Positions 45,701-58,382 of a stretch of 64,000 nt of DNA are shown piece by piece. Within the stretch, counting starts at the first letter, position 1. Each line of letters begins with the position of its first letter. A model generated the notes under the pieces. It was not told the origin of the DNA. It searched no databases and was given only the letters and a program-made list of their open reading frames with translations. The position numbers and the translations under genes were made by a program. Source of the DNA: Dama dama (lineage: Eukaryota; Chordata; Mammalia; Artiodactyla; Cervidae). Location of the stretch: the NCBI RefSeq assembly GCF_033118175.1, contig NW_026870889.1, positions 2,046,001 to 2,110,000 on the forward strand. The letters run 5' to 3'.

Positions 45701-48700
45701 GCCGCCTTTGTGGGAAGGGGCAGAGCCGACCTAGGGGCAAGTTGGGCCTCTTGCTCTCCCTGCTGCCCTGAGGCTGCTGGGCCAAAGAGGTCTTGGGCAT
45801 CCAGCCCTTTGCTTGTCCCTTCCCTCTGACGAGGCCCTCTGAGCTCCAGCACCTTGCAGTGTGGAGACAGCCCCTGCCAGCAACCTCCTCTCCAAGGAGG
45901 CCTCAACCGAGACCTAGGACCAGGGGAAAGGCACCAGCGGGGATGAGCCTGGGGAGGCGCCCAGGCATGTCTGGACCCAGTCCCCGCAGCCTGCCCCTTG
46001 GTGGGGCAGTACCCCCGGAGGCCAGGAAGGTCTGGGAAAGGCTGGCCAGGGGCAGGGGACCTGCTGGGTCCTGCCCCTGGCCTGTGGGGCCTCTGAGCAC
46101 AACCGGCCCTCTCCCACTGGAAGACCTCCCCGGCTGCCTCCAAAGGCCGGTTTGCAAGCGCTCCCGACCACTGTTACCAGCAGGCGGGCACAATGCTCCT
46201 AAGCCCGGAAGAAAAGCGCTTCAGGGTGGTGCTCTCTCTGGGCCCTTGCCCCTGAGCCTGGGGGCAAGGCAGGGTGTCCACACTCCCAGGCCAAGGCAGA
46301 ACCACATGCACACGTCTGACCTGCCCCCTGCACCGGCAGAGAGCTCGGGGGAGCCAGAGTCTGTCAGGCAGCTGCTGGGCTGGCCGCCTTTGTGGGAAGG
46401 GGCAGAGCCGACCTAGGGGCAAGTTGGGCCTCTTGCTCTCCCTGCTGCCCTGAGGCTGCTGGGCCAAAGAGGTCTTGGGCATCCAGCCCTTTGCTTGTCC
46501 CTTCCCTCTGACGAGGCCCTCTGAGCTCCAGCACCTTGCAGTGTGGAGACAGCCCCTGCCAGCAACCTCCTCTCCAAGGAGGCCTCAACCGAGACCTAGG
46601 CCCAGGGGAAAGGCACCAGCGGGGATGAGCCTGGGGAGGCGCCCGGGCATGTCTGGACCCAGTCCCCGCAGCCTGCCCCTTGGTGGGGCAGTACCCCCGG
46701 AGGCCAGGAAGGTCTGGGCAAGGCTGGTCAGGGGCAGGGGCCCTGCTGGGTCCTGCCCCTGGCCTGTGGGGCCTCTGAGCACAACCCGCCCTCTCCCACT
46801 GGAAGACCTCCCCGGCTGCCTCCAAAGGCCGGTTTGCAAGCGCTCCCGCCCACTGTTCCCAGCAGGCGTGCACAATGCTCCTAAGCCCGGGAGAAAAGCG
46901 CTTCGGGGTGGTGCTCTCTCCGGGCCCTTGCCCCTGAGCCTGGGGGCAAGGCAGGGTGTCCACACTCCCAGGCCAAGGCAGAACCACATGCACACGTCTG
47001 ATCTGCCCCCTGCACCGGCAGAGAGCTCGGGGGAGCCAGAGTCTGTCAGGCAGCTGCTGGGCTGGCCGCCTGTGTGGGAAGGGGCAGAGCCGACCTAGGG
47101 GCAAGTTGGGCCTCTTGCTCTCCCTGCTGCCCTGAGGCTGCTGGGCCAAAGAGGTCTTGGGCATCCAGCCCCTTGCTGGTCCCTTCCCTCTGACGAGGCC
47201 CTCTGAGCTCCAGCACCTTGCAGTGTGGAGACAGCCCCTGCCAGCAACCTCCTCTCCAAGGAGGCCTCAACCGAGGCCTAGGCCCAGGGGAAAGGCACCA
47301 GCGGGGATGAGCCTGGGGAGGCGCCCGGGCATGACTGGACCCAGGCCCGCAGCCTGCCCCTTGGTGGGGCAGTACCCCCGGAGGCCAGGAAGGTCTGGGC
47401 AAGGCTGGCCAGGGGCAGGGGCCCTGCTGGGTCCTGTCCCTGGCCTGTAGGGCCTCTGAGCACAACCGGCCCTCTCCCACTGGAAGACCTCCCCGGCTGC
47501 CTCCAAAGGCCAGTTTGCCAACACTCCTGCCCGCTGTTCCCGCCAGGCACGCACAATGCTCGAAGCCCAGGAGAAAAGCGCGTCGGGGTGGTGGTCTCTC
47601 CGGGCCCCTGCCCGTGAGCCTGGGGGCCAGGCAGGTGATCCACAGTCCCAGGCCAAGGCAGAACCACATGCACACGTCTGTTCCTGCCCCCTCCACCGGC
47701 AGAGAGCTGGGGGGAGCCAGAGTCTGTCAGGCAGCTGCTGGGCTGGCCGCCTGTGTGGGAAGGGGCAGAGCCGAACTAGGGGCAAGTTGGGCCTCTTGCT
47801 CTCCCTGCTGCCCTGAGGCTGCTGGGCCAAAGAGGTCTTGGGCATCCAGCCCCTTGCTGGTCCCTTCCCTCTGACGAGGCCCTCTGAGCTCCAGCACCTT
47901 GCAGTGTGGAGACAGCCCCTGCCAGCAACCTCCTCTCCAAGGAGGCCTCAACCGAGGCCTAGGCCCAGGGGAAAGGCACCAGCGGGGATGAGCCAGTGGA
48001 GGCGCACGGGCATGTCTGGACCCAGTCCCCGCAGCCTGCCCCTTGGTGGGGCAGTACCCCCGGAGGCCAGGAAGGTCTGGGCAAGGCTGGCCAGGGGCAG
48101 GGGCCCTGCTGGGTCCTGCCCCTGGCCTGTGGGGCCTCTGAGCACAACCGGCCCTCTCCCACTGGAAGACCTCCCCGGCTGCCTCCAAAGGCCGGTTTGC
48201 CAACACTCCCACCCGCTGTTCCCGCCAGGCACGCACAATGCTCCCAAGCCCGGGAGAAAAGCGCTTCGGGGTGTTGCTCTCTCCGGGCCCTTGCCCCTGA
48301 GCCTGGGGTCCAGGCAGTGTGTCCACACTCCCAGACCAAGGCAGAACCACATGCACACGTCTGTTCCTGACCCCTGCACCGGCAGAGCGCTCGGGGGAGC
48401 CACAGTCTGTCAGGCAGCTGCTGGGTTGGCTGCCTGTGTGGGAAGGGGCAGAGCCGACCTAGGGGCAAGTTGGGCCTCTTGCTCTCCCTGCTGCCCTGAG
48501 GCTGCTGGGCCAAAGAGGTCTTGGGCATCCAGCCCCTTGCTGGTCCCTTCCCGCTGACGAGGCCCTCTGAGCTCCAGCACCTTGCAGTGTGGAGACAGCC
48601 CCTGCCAGCAACCTCCTCTCCAAGGAGGCCTCAACCGAGGCCTAGGACCAGGGGAAAGGCACCAGCGGGGATGAGCCTGGGGAGGCGCCCGGGCATGTCT

Positions 48701-49441
48701 GGACCCAGTCCCCGCAGCCTGCCCCTTGGTGGGATAGTAACCCCGGAGTCCAGGAGGGTCTGGGCAAGGCTGCCAGGGGCAGGGACACTGCTGGGTCCTG
48801 CCCCTGGCCTGTGGGGCGTCTGAGCACAACCGGCACTCTCCCGCTGGAAGACCTCCCTGGCTGCCTCCAAAGGCCGGTTTGCAAGCACTCCCGCGCGCTG
48901 TTCCCGCCAGGCACGCACAATGCTACCAAGCCCGAGAGAAAAGCGCTTCGGGGTGGTGCTCTCTCCGGACCCTTGCCCCTGAGCCTGGGGGACAGGCAGG
49001 GGGAACACACTCCCAGGCCAAGGCAGAACGACATGCACACGTCTGTTCCTGCCCCCTACACCGGCAGAGAGATCGGGGGAGCCAGAGACTGCCAGGCTGC
49101 TGCTGGGCTGGCTGCCTGTCTGGGACGGGGCAGAGCCGACCTAGGGGCAAGTTGGGCCTCTTGCTCTCCCTGCTGCCCTGAGGCTGCTGGGTCAAAGAGG
49201 TCTTGGGCATCCAGCCCTTTGCTGGTCTCTTCCCTCTGACGAGGCCCTCTGAGCTCCAGCACCTTGCAGTGTGGAGACAGCCCCTGCCAGCAACCTCCTC
49301 TCCAAAGAGGCCTCAACCGAGGCCTACGCCCAGAGGAAAGGCACCAGCGGGGATGATCCTGGGGAGGCGCACGGACATGTCTGGACCCAGTCACCGCAGC
49401 CTGCCCCTTGTTGGGGCAGTACCCCCGGAGGCCAGGAAGGT

Positions 49442-52400
49442 CTGGGCAAGGCTGACCAGGGGCAGGGGCCCTGCTGGGTCCTGCCCCTGGCCTGTGGGGC
49501 CTCTGAGCCCAACCGGCCCTCTCCCACTGGAAGACCTCCCCGGCTGCCTCCAAAGGCCGGTTTGCAAGCGCTCACGCCCACTGTTCCCAGCAGGCGTGGA
49601 CAATGCTTCCAAGCCCGGGAGAAAAGCGCTTCAGGGTGGTGCTCTCTCTGGGCCCCTGCCCCTGAGCCTGGGGGCAAGGCAGGGTGTCCACACTACCAGG
49701 CCAAGGCAGAACCACATGCACACGTCTGATCTGCGCCCTGCACCGGCAGAGAGCTCGGGGGAGCCAGAGTCTGTCAGGCAGCTGCTGGGCTGGCCGCCTG
49801 TGTGGGAAGGGGCAGAGCCGACCTAGGGGCAAGTTGGGCCTCTTGCTCTCCCTGCTGCCCTGAGGCTGCTGGGCCAAAGAGGTCTTGGCCATCCAGCCCC
49901 TTGCTGGTCCCTTCCCTCTGACGAGGCCCTCTGAGCTCCAGCACCTAGCAGTGTGGAGACAGCCCCTGCCAGCAACCTCCTCTCCAAGGAGGCCTCAACC
50001 GAGGCCTAGGCCCAGGGGAAAGGCACCAGCGGGTATGAGCCTGGGGAGACGCCCGGGCATGACTGGACCCAGGCCCGCAGCCTGCCCCTTGGTGGGGCAG
50101 TACCCCCGGAGGCCAGGAAGGTCTGGGCAAGGCTGGCCAGGGGCAGGGGCCCTGCTGGGTCCTGCCCCTGGCCTGTGGGGCCTCTGAGCACAACCGGCCC
50201 TCTCCCACTGGAAGACCTCCCCGGCTGCCTCCAAAGGCCGGTTTGCCAACACTCCCGCCCGCTGTTCTCGCCAGGCACGCACAATTCTCCCAAGCCCGGG
50301 AGAAAAGCGCTTCGGTGTGTTGCTCTCTCCGGGCCCTTGCCCCTGAGTGTGGGGGCCAGGCAGTGGTTCCACACTCCCAGACCAAGGCAGAACCACATGC
50401 ACACGTCTGTTCCTGACCCCTGCACCGGCAGAGAGCTCGGGGGAGCCAGAGTCTGTCAGGCAGCTGCTGGGCTGGCCGCCTGTGTGGGAAGGGGCAGAGC
50501 CGACCTAGGGGCAAGTTGGGCCTCTTCCTCTCCCTGCTGCCCTAAGGCTGCTGGGCCAAAGAGGTCTTGGGCATCCAGCCCCTTGCTGGTCCCTTCCCTC
50601 TGACGAGGCCCTCTGAGCTCCAGCACCTTGCAGTGTGGAGACAGCCCCTGCCAGCAACCTCCTCTCCAAGGAGGCCTCAACCGAGGCCTAGGCCCAGGGG
50701 AAAGGCACCAGCGGGGATGAGCCAGTGGAGGCGCAAGGGCATGTCTGGACCCAGTCCCCGCAGCCTGCCCCTTGGTGGGGCAGTACCCCCGGAGGCCAGG
50801 AAGGTCTGGGCAAGGCTGCCAGGGGCAGGGGCCCTGCTGGGTCCTGCCCCTGGCCTGTGGGGCGTCTGAGCACAACCGGCACTCTCACGCTGGAAGACCT
50901 GCCCGGCTGCCTCCAAAGGCCGGTTAACAAGCGCTCCCGCCCACTGTTCCCAGCAGGCGTGCACAATGCTCCCAAGCCCGGGAGAAAAGCGCTTCGGGGT
51001 GGTGCTCTCTCCGGGCCCTTGCCCATGAGCCTGGGGGCAAGGCAGGGTGTCCACACGCCCAGGCCAAGGCAGAACCACATGCACACGTCTGATCTGCCCC
51101 CTGCACCGGCAGAGAGCTCGGGGGAGCCAGAGTCTGTCAGGCAGCTGCTGGGCTGGCCGCCTGTGTGGGAAGGGGCAGAGCCGACCTAGGGGCAAGTTGG
51201 GCCTCTTGCTCTCCCTGCTGCCCTGAGGCTGCTGGGCCAAAGAGGTCTTGGGCATCCAGCCCCTTGCTTGTCCCTTCCCTCTGACGAGGCCCTCTGAGCT
51301 CCAGCACCTTGCAGTGTGGAGACAGCACATGCCAGCAATCTCCTCTCCAAGGAGGCCTCAACCGAGGCCTAGGCCCAGGGGAAAGGCACCAGCGGGGTTG
51401 AGCCAGGGGAGGCGCCCGGGCATGTCTGGACCCTGTCCCCGCAGCCTGCCCCTTGGTGGGGCAGTACCCCCGGAGGCCAGGAAGGTCTGGGCAAGGCTGG
51501 CCAGGGGCAGGGGCCCTGCTGGGTCCTGCCCCTGGCCTGTGGGGCCTCTGAGCACAACCGGCCCTTGCCCACTGGAAGACCTCCCCGGCTGCCTCCAAAG
51601 GCCGGTTTGCAAGCCCTCCCGCCCACTGTTCCCGCCAGGCGCGCACAATGCTCCCAAGCCCGGGAGAAAAGCGCTTCGGGGTGGTGGTCTCTCCGGGCCC
51701 CTGCCCCTGAGCCTGGGGGCCAGGCAGGGGATCCACAGTCCCAGGCCAAGGCAGAACCACATGCACACGTCTGTTCCTGCCCCCTTCACCGGCAGAGAGC
51801 TGGGGGGAGCCAGAGTCTGTCAGGCAGCTGCTGGGCTGGCCGCCTGTGTGGGAAGGGGCAGAGCCGACCTAGGGGCAAGTTGGGCCTCTTGCTCTCCCTG
51901 CTGCCCTGAGGCTGCTGGGACAAAGAGGTCTTGGGCATCCAGCCCCTTGCTGGTCCCTTCCCTCTGACGAGGCCCTCTGAGCTCCAGCACCTTGCAGTGT
52001 GGAGACAGCCCCTGCCAGCAACCTCCTCTCCAAGGAGGCCTCAACCGAGGCCTAGGCCCAGGGGAAAGGCACCAGCGGGGATGAGCCAGTGGAGGCGCCC
52101 GGGCATGTCTGGACCCAGTCCCCGCAGCCTGCCCCTTGGTGGGGCAGTACCCCCGGAGGCCAGGAAGGTCTGGGCAAGGCTGGCCAGGGGCAGGGGCCCT
52201 GCTGGGTCCTGCCCCTGGGCTGTGGGGCCTCTGAGCACAACCGGCCCTCTCCCACTGGAAGACCTCCCCGGCTGCCTCCAAAGGCCGGTTTGCCAACACT
52301 CCCGCCCGCTGTTCCCGCCAGGCACGCACAATGCTCCCAAGCCCGGGAGAAAAGCGCTTCGGGGTGTTGCCCTCTCCGGACCCTTGCCCCTGAGCCTGGG

Positions 52401-52992
52401 GTCCAGGCAGTGGGTCCACGCTCCCAGACCAAGGCAGAACCACATGCACTCGTCTGTTCCTGACCCCTGCACCGGCAGAGAGCTCGGGAGAGCCAGAGTC
52501 TGTCAGGCAGCTGCTGGGTTGGCTGCCTGTGTGGGAAGGGGCAGAGCCGACCTAGGGGCAAGTTGGGCCTCTTCCTCTCCCTGCTGCCCTGAGGCTGCTG
52601 GGCCAAAGACGTCTTGGGCATCCAGCCCCTTACTGGTCCCTTCCCTCTGACGAGGCCCTCTGAGCTCCAGCACCTTGCAGTGTGGAGACAGCCCCTGCCA
52701 GCAACCTCCTCTCCAAGGAGGCCTCAACCGAGGCCTAGGCCCAGGGGAAAGGCACCAGCGGGGATGAGCCAGTGGAGGCGCAAGGGCATGTCTGGACCCA
52801 GTCCCCGCAGCCTGCCCCTTGGTGGGGCAGTACCCCCGGAGGCCAGGAAGGTCTGGGCAAGGCTGCGAGGGGCAGGGGCCCTGCTGGGTCGTGCCACTGG
52901 CCTGTGGGGCGTCTGAGCACAACCGGCACTCTCCCGCTGGAAGACCTCCCCGTCTGCCTCCAAAGGCCGGTTTGCAAGCACTCCCGCCCGCT
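49442..52992. repeat. Five-monomer duplicated block, right copy (15,492 bp spacing)
   Basis: Partner of about 33950-37500. Upstream of about 49440 this copy continues into a monomer with CCCAGAGGAAAGGC and GATGATCCTGGGG, unlike the left copy. The boundary therefore lies between about offset 190 and 240 of the 49203 monomer. Confidence 0.87.
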
Positions 52993-54212
52993 GTTCCCGC
53001 CAGGCAGGCACAATGCTCCCAAGCCCGGGAGAAAAGCGCTTCGGGGTGGTGCTCTCCTCGGGCCCTTGCCCCTGATCCTGGGGGCCAGGCAGTTGGAACA
53101 CACTCCCAGGCCAAGGCAGAACGACATGCACACGTCTGTTCCTGCCCCCTAAACCGGCAGAGAGCTCGGGGGAGCCAGAGACTGCCAGGCTGCTGCTGGG
53201 CTGGCTGCCTGTGTGGGACGGGGCAGAGCCGACCTAGGGGCAAGTTGGGCCTCTTGCTCTCCCTGCTGCCCTGAGGCTGCTGGGTCAAAGAGGTCTTGGG
53301 CATCCAGCCCTTTGCTGGTCCCTTCCCTCTGACGAGGCCCTCTGAGCTCCAGCACCTTGCAGTGTGGAGACAGCCCCTGCCAGCAACCTCCTCTCCAAAG
53401 AGGCCTCAACCGAGGCCTACGCCCAGGGGAAAAGCACCAGCGGGGATGATCCTGGGGAGGCGCACGGACATGTCTGGACCCAGTCCCCGCAGCCTGCCCC
53501 TTGGTGGGGCAGTACCCCCGGAGGCCAGGAAGGTCTGGGCAAGGCTGGCCAGGGGCAGGGGCCCTGCTGGGTCCTGCCCCTGTCCTGTGAGTCCTCTGAG
53601 CACAACCGGCCCTCTCCCAATGGAAGACCTCCCCGGCTGCCTCCAAAGTCCTCTTTGCAAACACTCCCGCACGCTGTTCACGCCAGGCTCGCACAATGCT
53701 CCCAAGCCCGGGAGAAAAGCGCTTCGGGGTGGTGCTCTCTCCGGGCCCTTGCCCCTGAGCCTGGGGGCCAGGCAGTGGGTCCACACTCCCAGACCAAGGC
53801 AGAACCACATGCACACGTCTGTTCCTGACCCCTGCACCGGCAGAGAGCTCGGGGGAGCCAGAGTCTGTCAGGCAGGTGCTGGGCTGGCCGCCTGTGTGGG
53901 AAGGGGCAGAGCCGACCTAGGGGCAAGTTGGGCCTCTTCCTCTCCCTGCTGCCCTGAGGCTGCTGGGCCAAAGAGGTCTTGGGCATCCAGCCCCTTGCTG
54001 GTCCCTTCCCTCTGACGAGGCCCTCTGAGCTCCAGCACCTTGCAGTGTGGAGACAGCCCCTGCCAGCAACCTCCTCTCCAAGGAGGCCTCAACCGAGGCC
54101 TAGGCCCAGGGGAAAGGCACCAGCGGGGATGAGCCTGGGGAGGCGCCCGGGCATGTCTGGACCCAGTCCCCGCAGCCTGCCCCTTGGTGGGGCAGTACCC
54201 CCGGAGGCCAGG

Positions 54213-55250
54213 AAGGTCTGGGCAAGGCTGCCAGGGGCAGGGACAGCGCTGGGTCCTGCCCCTGGCCTGTGGGACGTCTGAGCACAACCGGCACTCTCCC
54301 GCTGGAAGACCTCCCCGTCTGCCTCGAAAGGCCGGTTTGCAAGCACTCCCGCCCACCGTTCCCGCCAGGCACGCACAATGCTCCCAAGCCCGGTAGAAAA
54401 GCGCTTCGGGGTGGTGCTCTCTCCGGGCCCTTGCCCCTAAGCCTGCGGGCCAGGCAGGGGGAACACACTCCCAGGCCAAGACAGAACGACATGAACACGT
54501 CTGTTCCTGCCCCCTACACCGGCAGAGAGCTCGGGGGAGCCAGAGTCTCTCAGGCAGGTGCTGGGCTGGCCGCCTGTGTGGGAAGGGGCAGAGCCGACCT
54601 AGGGGCAAGTTGGGCCTCTTGCTCTCCCTGCTGCCCTGAGGTTGCTGGGCCAAAGACGTCTTGGGCATCCAGCCCTTTGCTGGTCCCTTCCCTCTGACGA
54701 GGCCCTCTGAGCTCCAGCACCTTGCAGTGTGCAGACAGCACCTGCCAGCAATCTCCTCTCCAAGGAGGCCTCAACCGAGGCCTAGGCCCAGGGGAAAGGC
54801 ACCAGCGGGGATGAGCCTGGGGAGGCGCCCGGGCATGTCTGGACCCAGTCCCCGCAGCCTGCCCCTTGGTGGGGCAGTACCCCTGGAGGCCAGGAAGGTC
54901 TGGGCAAGGCTGACCAGGGGCAGGGGACCTGCTGGGTCCTGCCCCTGGCCTGTGGGGCCTCTGAGCACAACCGGCCCTCTCCCACTGGAAGACCTCCCCG
55001 GCTGCCTCCAAAGGCCGTTTTGCACGCACTTCCGCCCACTGTTCCCACCAAGCGCGCACAATGTTCCCATCCCGGGAGAAAAGCGCTTCGGGGTGGTGCT
55101 CTCTCCGGGCCCTTGCCCCTGAGACTGGGGGCCAGGCAGGGGGTCCACACTCCCAGGCCAAGGCAGAACCACATGCACACGTCTGTTCCTGACCCCTGCA
55201 CCGGCAGAGAGCTCGGGAGAGCCAGAGTCTGTCAGGCAGCTGCTGGGCTG
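54213..55250. repeat. Duplicated block, 14-monomer spacing, right copy
   Basis: Partner of about 44663-45700 at 9,550 bp. The second monomer subtype here (CCGTTTTGCACGCAC, TGACCAGGGGCAGGGG) is also seen at 21188 and 61486, and its 3' half forms the exit of nested array 1. Confidence 0.83.
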
Positions 55251-56570
55251 GCCGCCTGTGTGGGAAGGGGCAGAGCCGACCTAGGGGCAAGTTGGGCCTC
55301 TTGCTCTCCCTGCTGCCCTGAGGCTGCTGGGCCAAAGAGGTCTTGGGCATCCAGCCCCTTGCTGGTCCCTTCCCTCTGACGAGGCCCTCTGAGCTCCAGC
55401 ACCTTGCAGTGTGGAGACAGCCCCTGCCAGCAACCTCCTCTCCAAGGAGGCCTCAACCGAGGCCTAGGCCCAGGGGAAAGGCACCAGCGGGGATGAGCCT
55501 GGGGAGGCGCCCGGCCATGTCTGGACCCAGTCCCCGCAGCCTGCCCCTTGGTGGGGCAGTACCCCCGGAGGCCAGGAAGGTCTGGGCAAGGCTGCCAGGG
55601 GCAGGGACACTGCTGGGTCCTGCCCCTGGCCTGTGGGGCGTCTGAGCACAACCGGCACTCTCCCGCTGGAAGACCTCCCCGTCTGCCTCGAAAGGCCGGT
55701 TTGCAAGCACTCCCGCCCGCTGTTCCCGCCAGGCACGCACAATGCTCCCAAGCCCGGGAGAAAAGCGCTTCGGGGTGGTGCTCTCACCGGGCCCTTGCCC
55801 CTGGGCCTGGGGGCCAGGCAGGGGGAACACACTCCCAGGCCAAGGCAGAACGACATGCACACGTCTGTTCCTGCCCCCTACACCGTCAGAGAGCTCGGGG
55901 GAGCCAGAGACTGCCAGGCTGCTGCTGGGCTGGCCGCCTGTGTGGGACGGGGCAGAGCCGACCTAGGGGCAAGTTGGGCCTCTTTCTCTCCCTGCTGCCC
56001 TGAGGCTGCTGGGTCAAAGAGGTCTTGGGCATCCAGCCCTTTGCTGGTCCCTTCCCTCTGACGAGGCCCTCTGATCTCCAGCACCTTGCAGTGTGGAGAC
56101 AGCCCCTGCCAGCAACCTCCTCTCCAAGGAGGCCTCAACCGAGGCCTAGGCCCAGGGGAAAGGCACCAGCGGGGATGAGCCTGGGGAGGCGCCCGGGCAT
56201 GTCTGGACCCAGTCCCCGCAGCCTGCCCCTTGGTGGGGCAGTACCCCCGGAGGCCAGGAAGGTCTGGGCAAGGCTGGCCAGGGTCAGGGGCCCTGCTGGG
56301 TCCTGCCCCTGGCCTGTGGGGCCTCTGAGCACAACCGGCCCTCTCCCACTGGAAGACCTCCCCGGCTGCCTCCAAAGTCCTGTTTGCAAACACTCCCGCC
56401 CGCTGTTCACGCCAGGCTCGCACAATGCTCCCAAGCCCGGGAGATAAGCGCATTGGGGTGGTTCTCTCTCCGGGCCCTTGCCCCTGAGCCTGGGGGCAAG
56501 GCACGGGGAACACACTCCCTGGCCAAGGCAGAACCACATGCCCACGTCTGTTCCTGTCCCCTGCACCGGC
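55200..56570. repeat. Duplicated block, 4-monomer spacing, left copy
   Basis: Matches about 57930-59300 at 2,730 bp (four monomers). Shared variants are GCTCGGGAGAGCC, CCCGGCCATGTC, CGAAAGGCCGG, GGGCCTCTTTCTCTCC, CTCTGATCTCCAGC, CCAGGGTCAGGGG and GCGCATTGGGGTGG. Copies of the last of these variants also occur near 57.1 and 61.2 kb, so this stretch has been copied more than once. Confidence 0.82.
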
Positions 56571-56700
56571 AGAGAGCTCGGGGGAGCCAGAGTCTCTCAG
56601 GCAGGTGCTGGGCTGGCCGCCTGTGTGGGAAGGGGCAGAGCCGACCTAGGGGCAAGTTGGGCCTCTTGCTCTCCCTGCTGCCCTGAGGCTGCTGGGCCAA

Positions 56701-58382
56701 AGAGGTCTTGGGCATCCAGCCCCTTGCTGGTCCCTTCCCGCTGACGAGGCCCTCTGAGCTCCAGCACCTTGCAGTGTGGAGACAGCCCCTGCCAGCAACC
56801 TCCTCTCCAAGGAGGCCTCAACCGAGGCCTATGCCCAGGGGAAAGGCACCAGCGGGGATGAGCCTGGGGAGGCGCCCAGGCATGTCTGGACCCAGTCCCC
56901 GCAGCCTGCCCCTTGGTGGGGCAGTACCCCCGGAGGCCAGGAAGGTCTGGGCAAGGCTGGCCAGGGGCAGGGGACCTGCTGGGTTTTGCCCCTGGCCTGT
57001 GAGGCCTCTGAGCACAACCGGCCCTCTCCCACTGGTAGACCTCCACGGCTGCCTCCAAAGTCCTGTTTGCAAACACTCCCGCCCGCTGTTCACGCCAGGC
57101 TCGCACAATGCTCCCAAGCCCGGGAGAAAAGCGCATTGGGGTGGTGCTCTCTCCGGGCCCTTGCCCCTGAGCCTGGGGGCAAGGCAGGGGGAACACACTC
57201 CCAGGCCAAGGCAGAACCACATGCCCACGTCTGTTCCTGTCCCCTGCACCGGCAGAGAGCTTGGGGGAGCCAGAGTCTGTCAGGCAGCTGCTGGGTTGGC
57301 CGCCTGTGTGGGAAGGGGCAGAGCCGCCCTAGGGGCAAGTTGGGCCTCTTGCTCTCCCTGCGGCCCTGAGGCTGCTGGGCCAAAGACGTCTTGGGCATCC
57401 AGCCCCTTACTGGTCCCTTCCCTCTGACGAGGCCCTCTGAGCTCCAGCACCTTGCAGTGTGGAGATAGCCCCTGCCTGCAACCTCCTCTCCAAGGAGGCC
57501 TCAACCGAGGCCTAGGCCCAGGGGAAAGGCACCAGCGGGGATGAGCCTGGGGAGGCGCCCGGGCATGTCTGGACCCAGGCCCCGCAGCCTGCCCCTTGGT
57601 GGGGCAGTACCCCCGGAGGCCAGGAAGGTCTGGGCAAGGCTGGCCAGGGGCAGGGGCCCTGCTGCGTCCTGCCCCTGGCCTGTGGGTCCTCTGAGCACAA
57701 CCGGCCCTCTCCCACTGGAAGACCTCCCCGGCTGCCTCCAAAGGCCGGTTTGCAAGCGCTCCCGCCCACTGTTCCCAGCAGGCGTGCACAATGCTCCCAA
57801 GCCCGGGAGAAAAGCGCTTCAGGGTGGTGCTCTCTCCGGGCCCTTGCCCCTGAGCCTGGGGGCAAGGCAGGGTGTCCACACTCCCAGGACAAGGCAGAAC
57901 CACATGCACACGTCTGATCTGCCCCCTGCACCGGCAGAGAGCTCGGGAGAGCCAGAGTCTGTCAGGCAGCTGCTGGGCTGGCCGCCTGTGTGGGAAGGGG
58001 CAGAGCCGACCTAGGGGCAAGTTGGGCCTCTTGCTCTCCCTGCTGCCCTGAGGCTGCTGGGCCAAAGAGGTCTGGGGCATCCAGCCCCTTGCTGGTCCCT
58101 TCCCTCTGACGAGGCCCTCTGAGCTCCAGCACCTTGCAGTGTGGAGACAGCCCCTGCCAGCAACCTCCTCTCCAAGGAGGCCTCAACCGAGGCCTAGGCC
58201 CAGGGGATAGGCACCAGCGGGGATGAGCCTGGGGAGGCGCCCGGCCATGTCTGGACCCAGTCCCCGCAGCCTGCCCCTTGGTGGGGCAGTACCCCCGGAG
58301 GCCAGGAAGGTCTGGGCAAGGCTGCCAGGGGCAGGGACACTGCTGGGTCCTGCCCCTGGCCTGTGGGGCGTCTGAGCACAAC
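56701..58382. repeat. Duplicated block, copy shared with 26-27.6 kb
   Basis: Partner of about 25960-27640 at 30,741 bp. The monomer at 57391 has a few private changes (GGAGATAGCCCC, GCCTGCAACC, GTGGGTCCTCTG), showing that the copies have diverged since separation. Confidence 0.78.
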
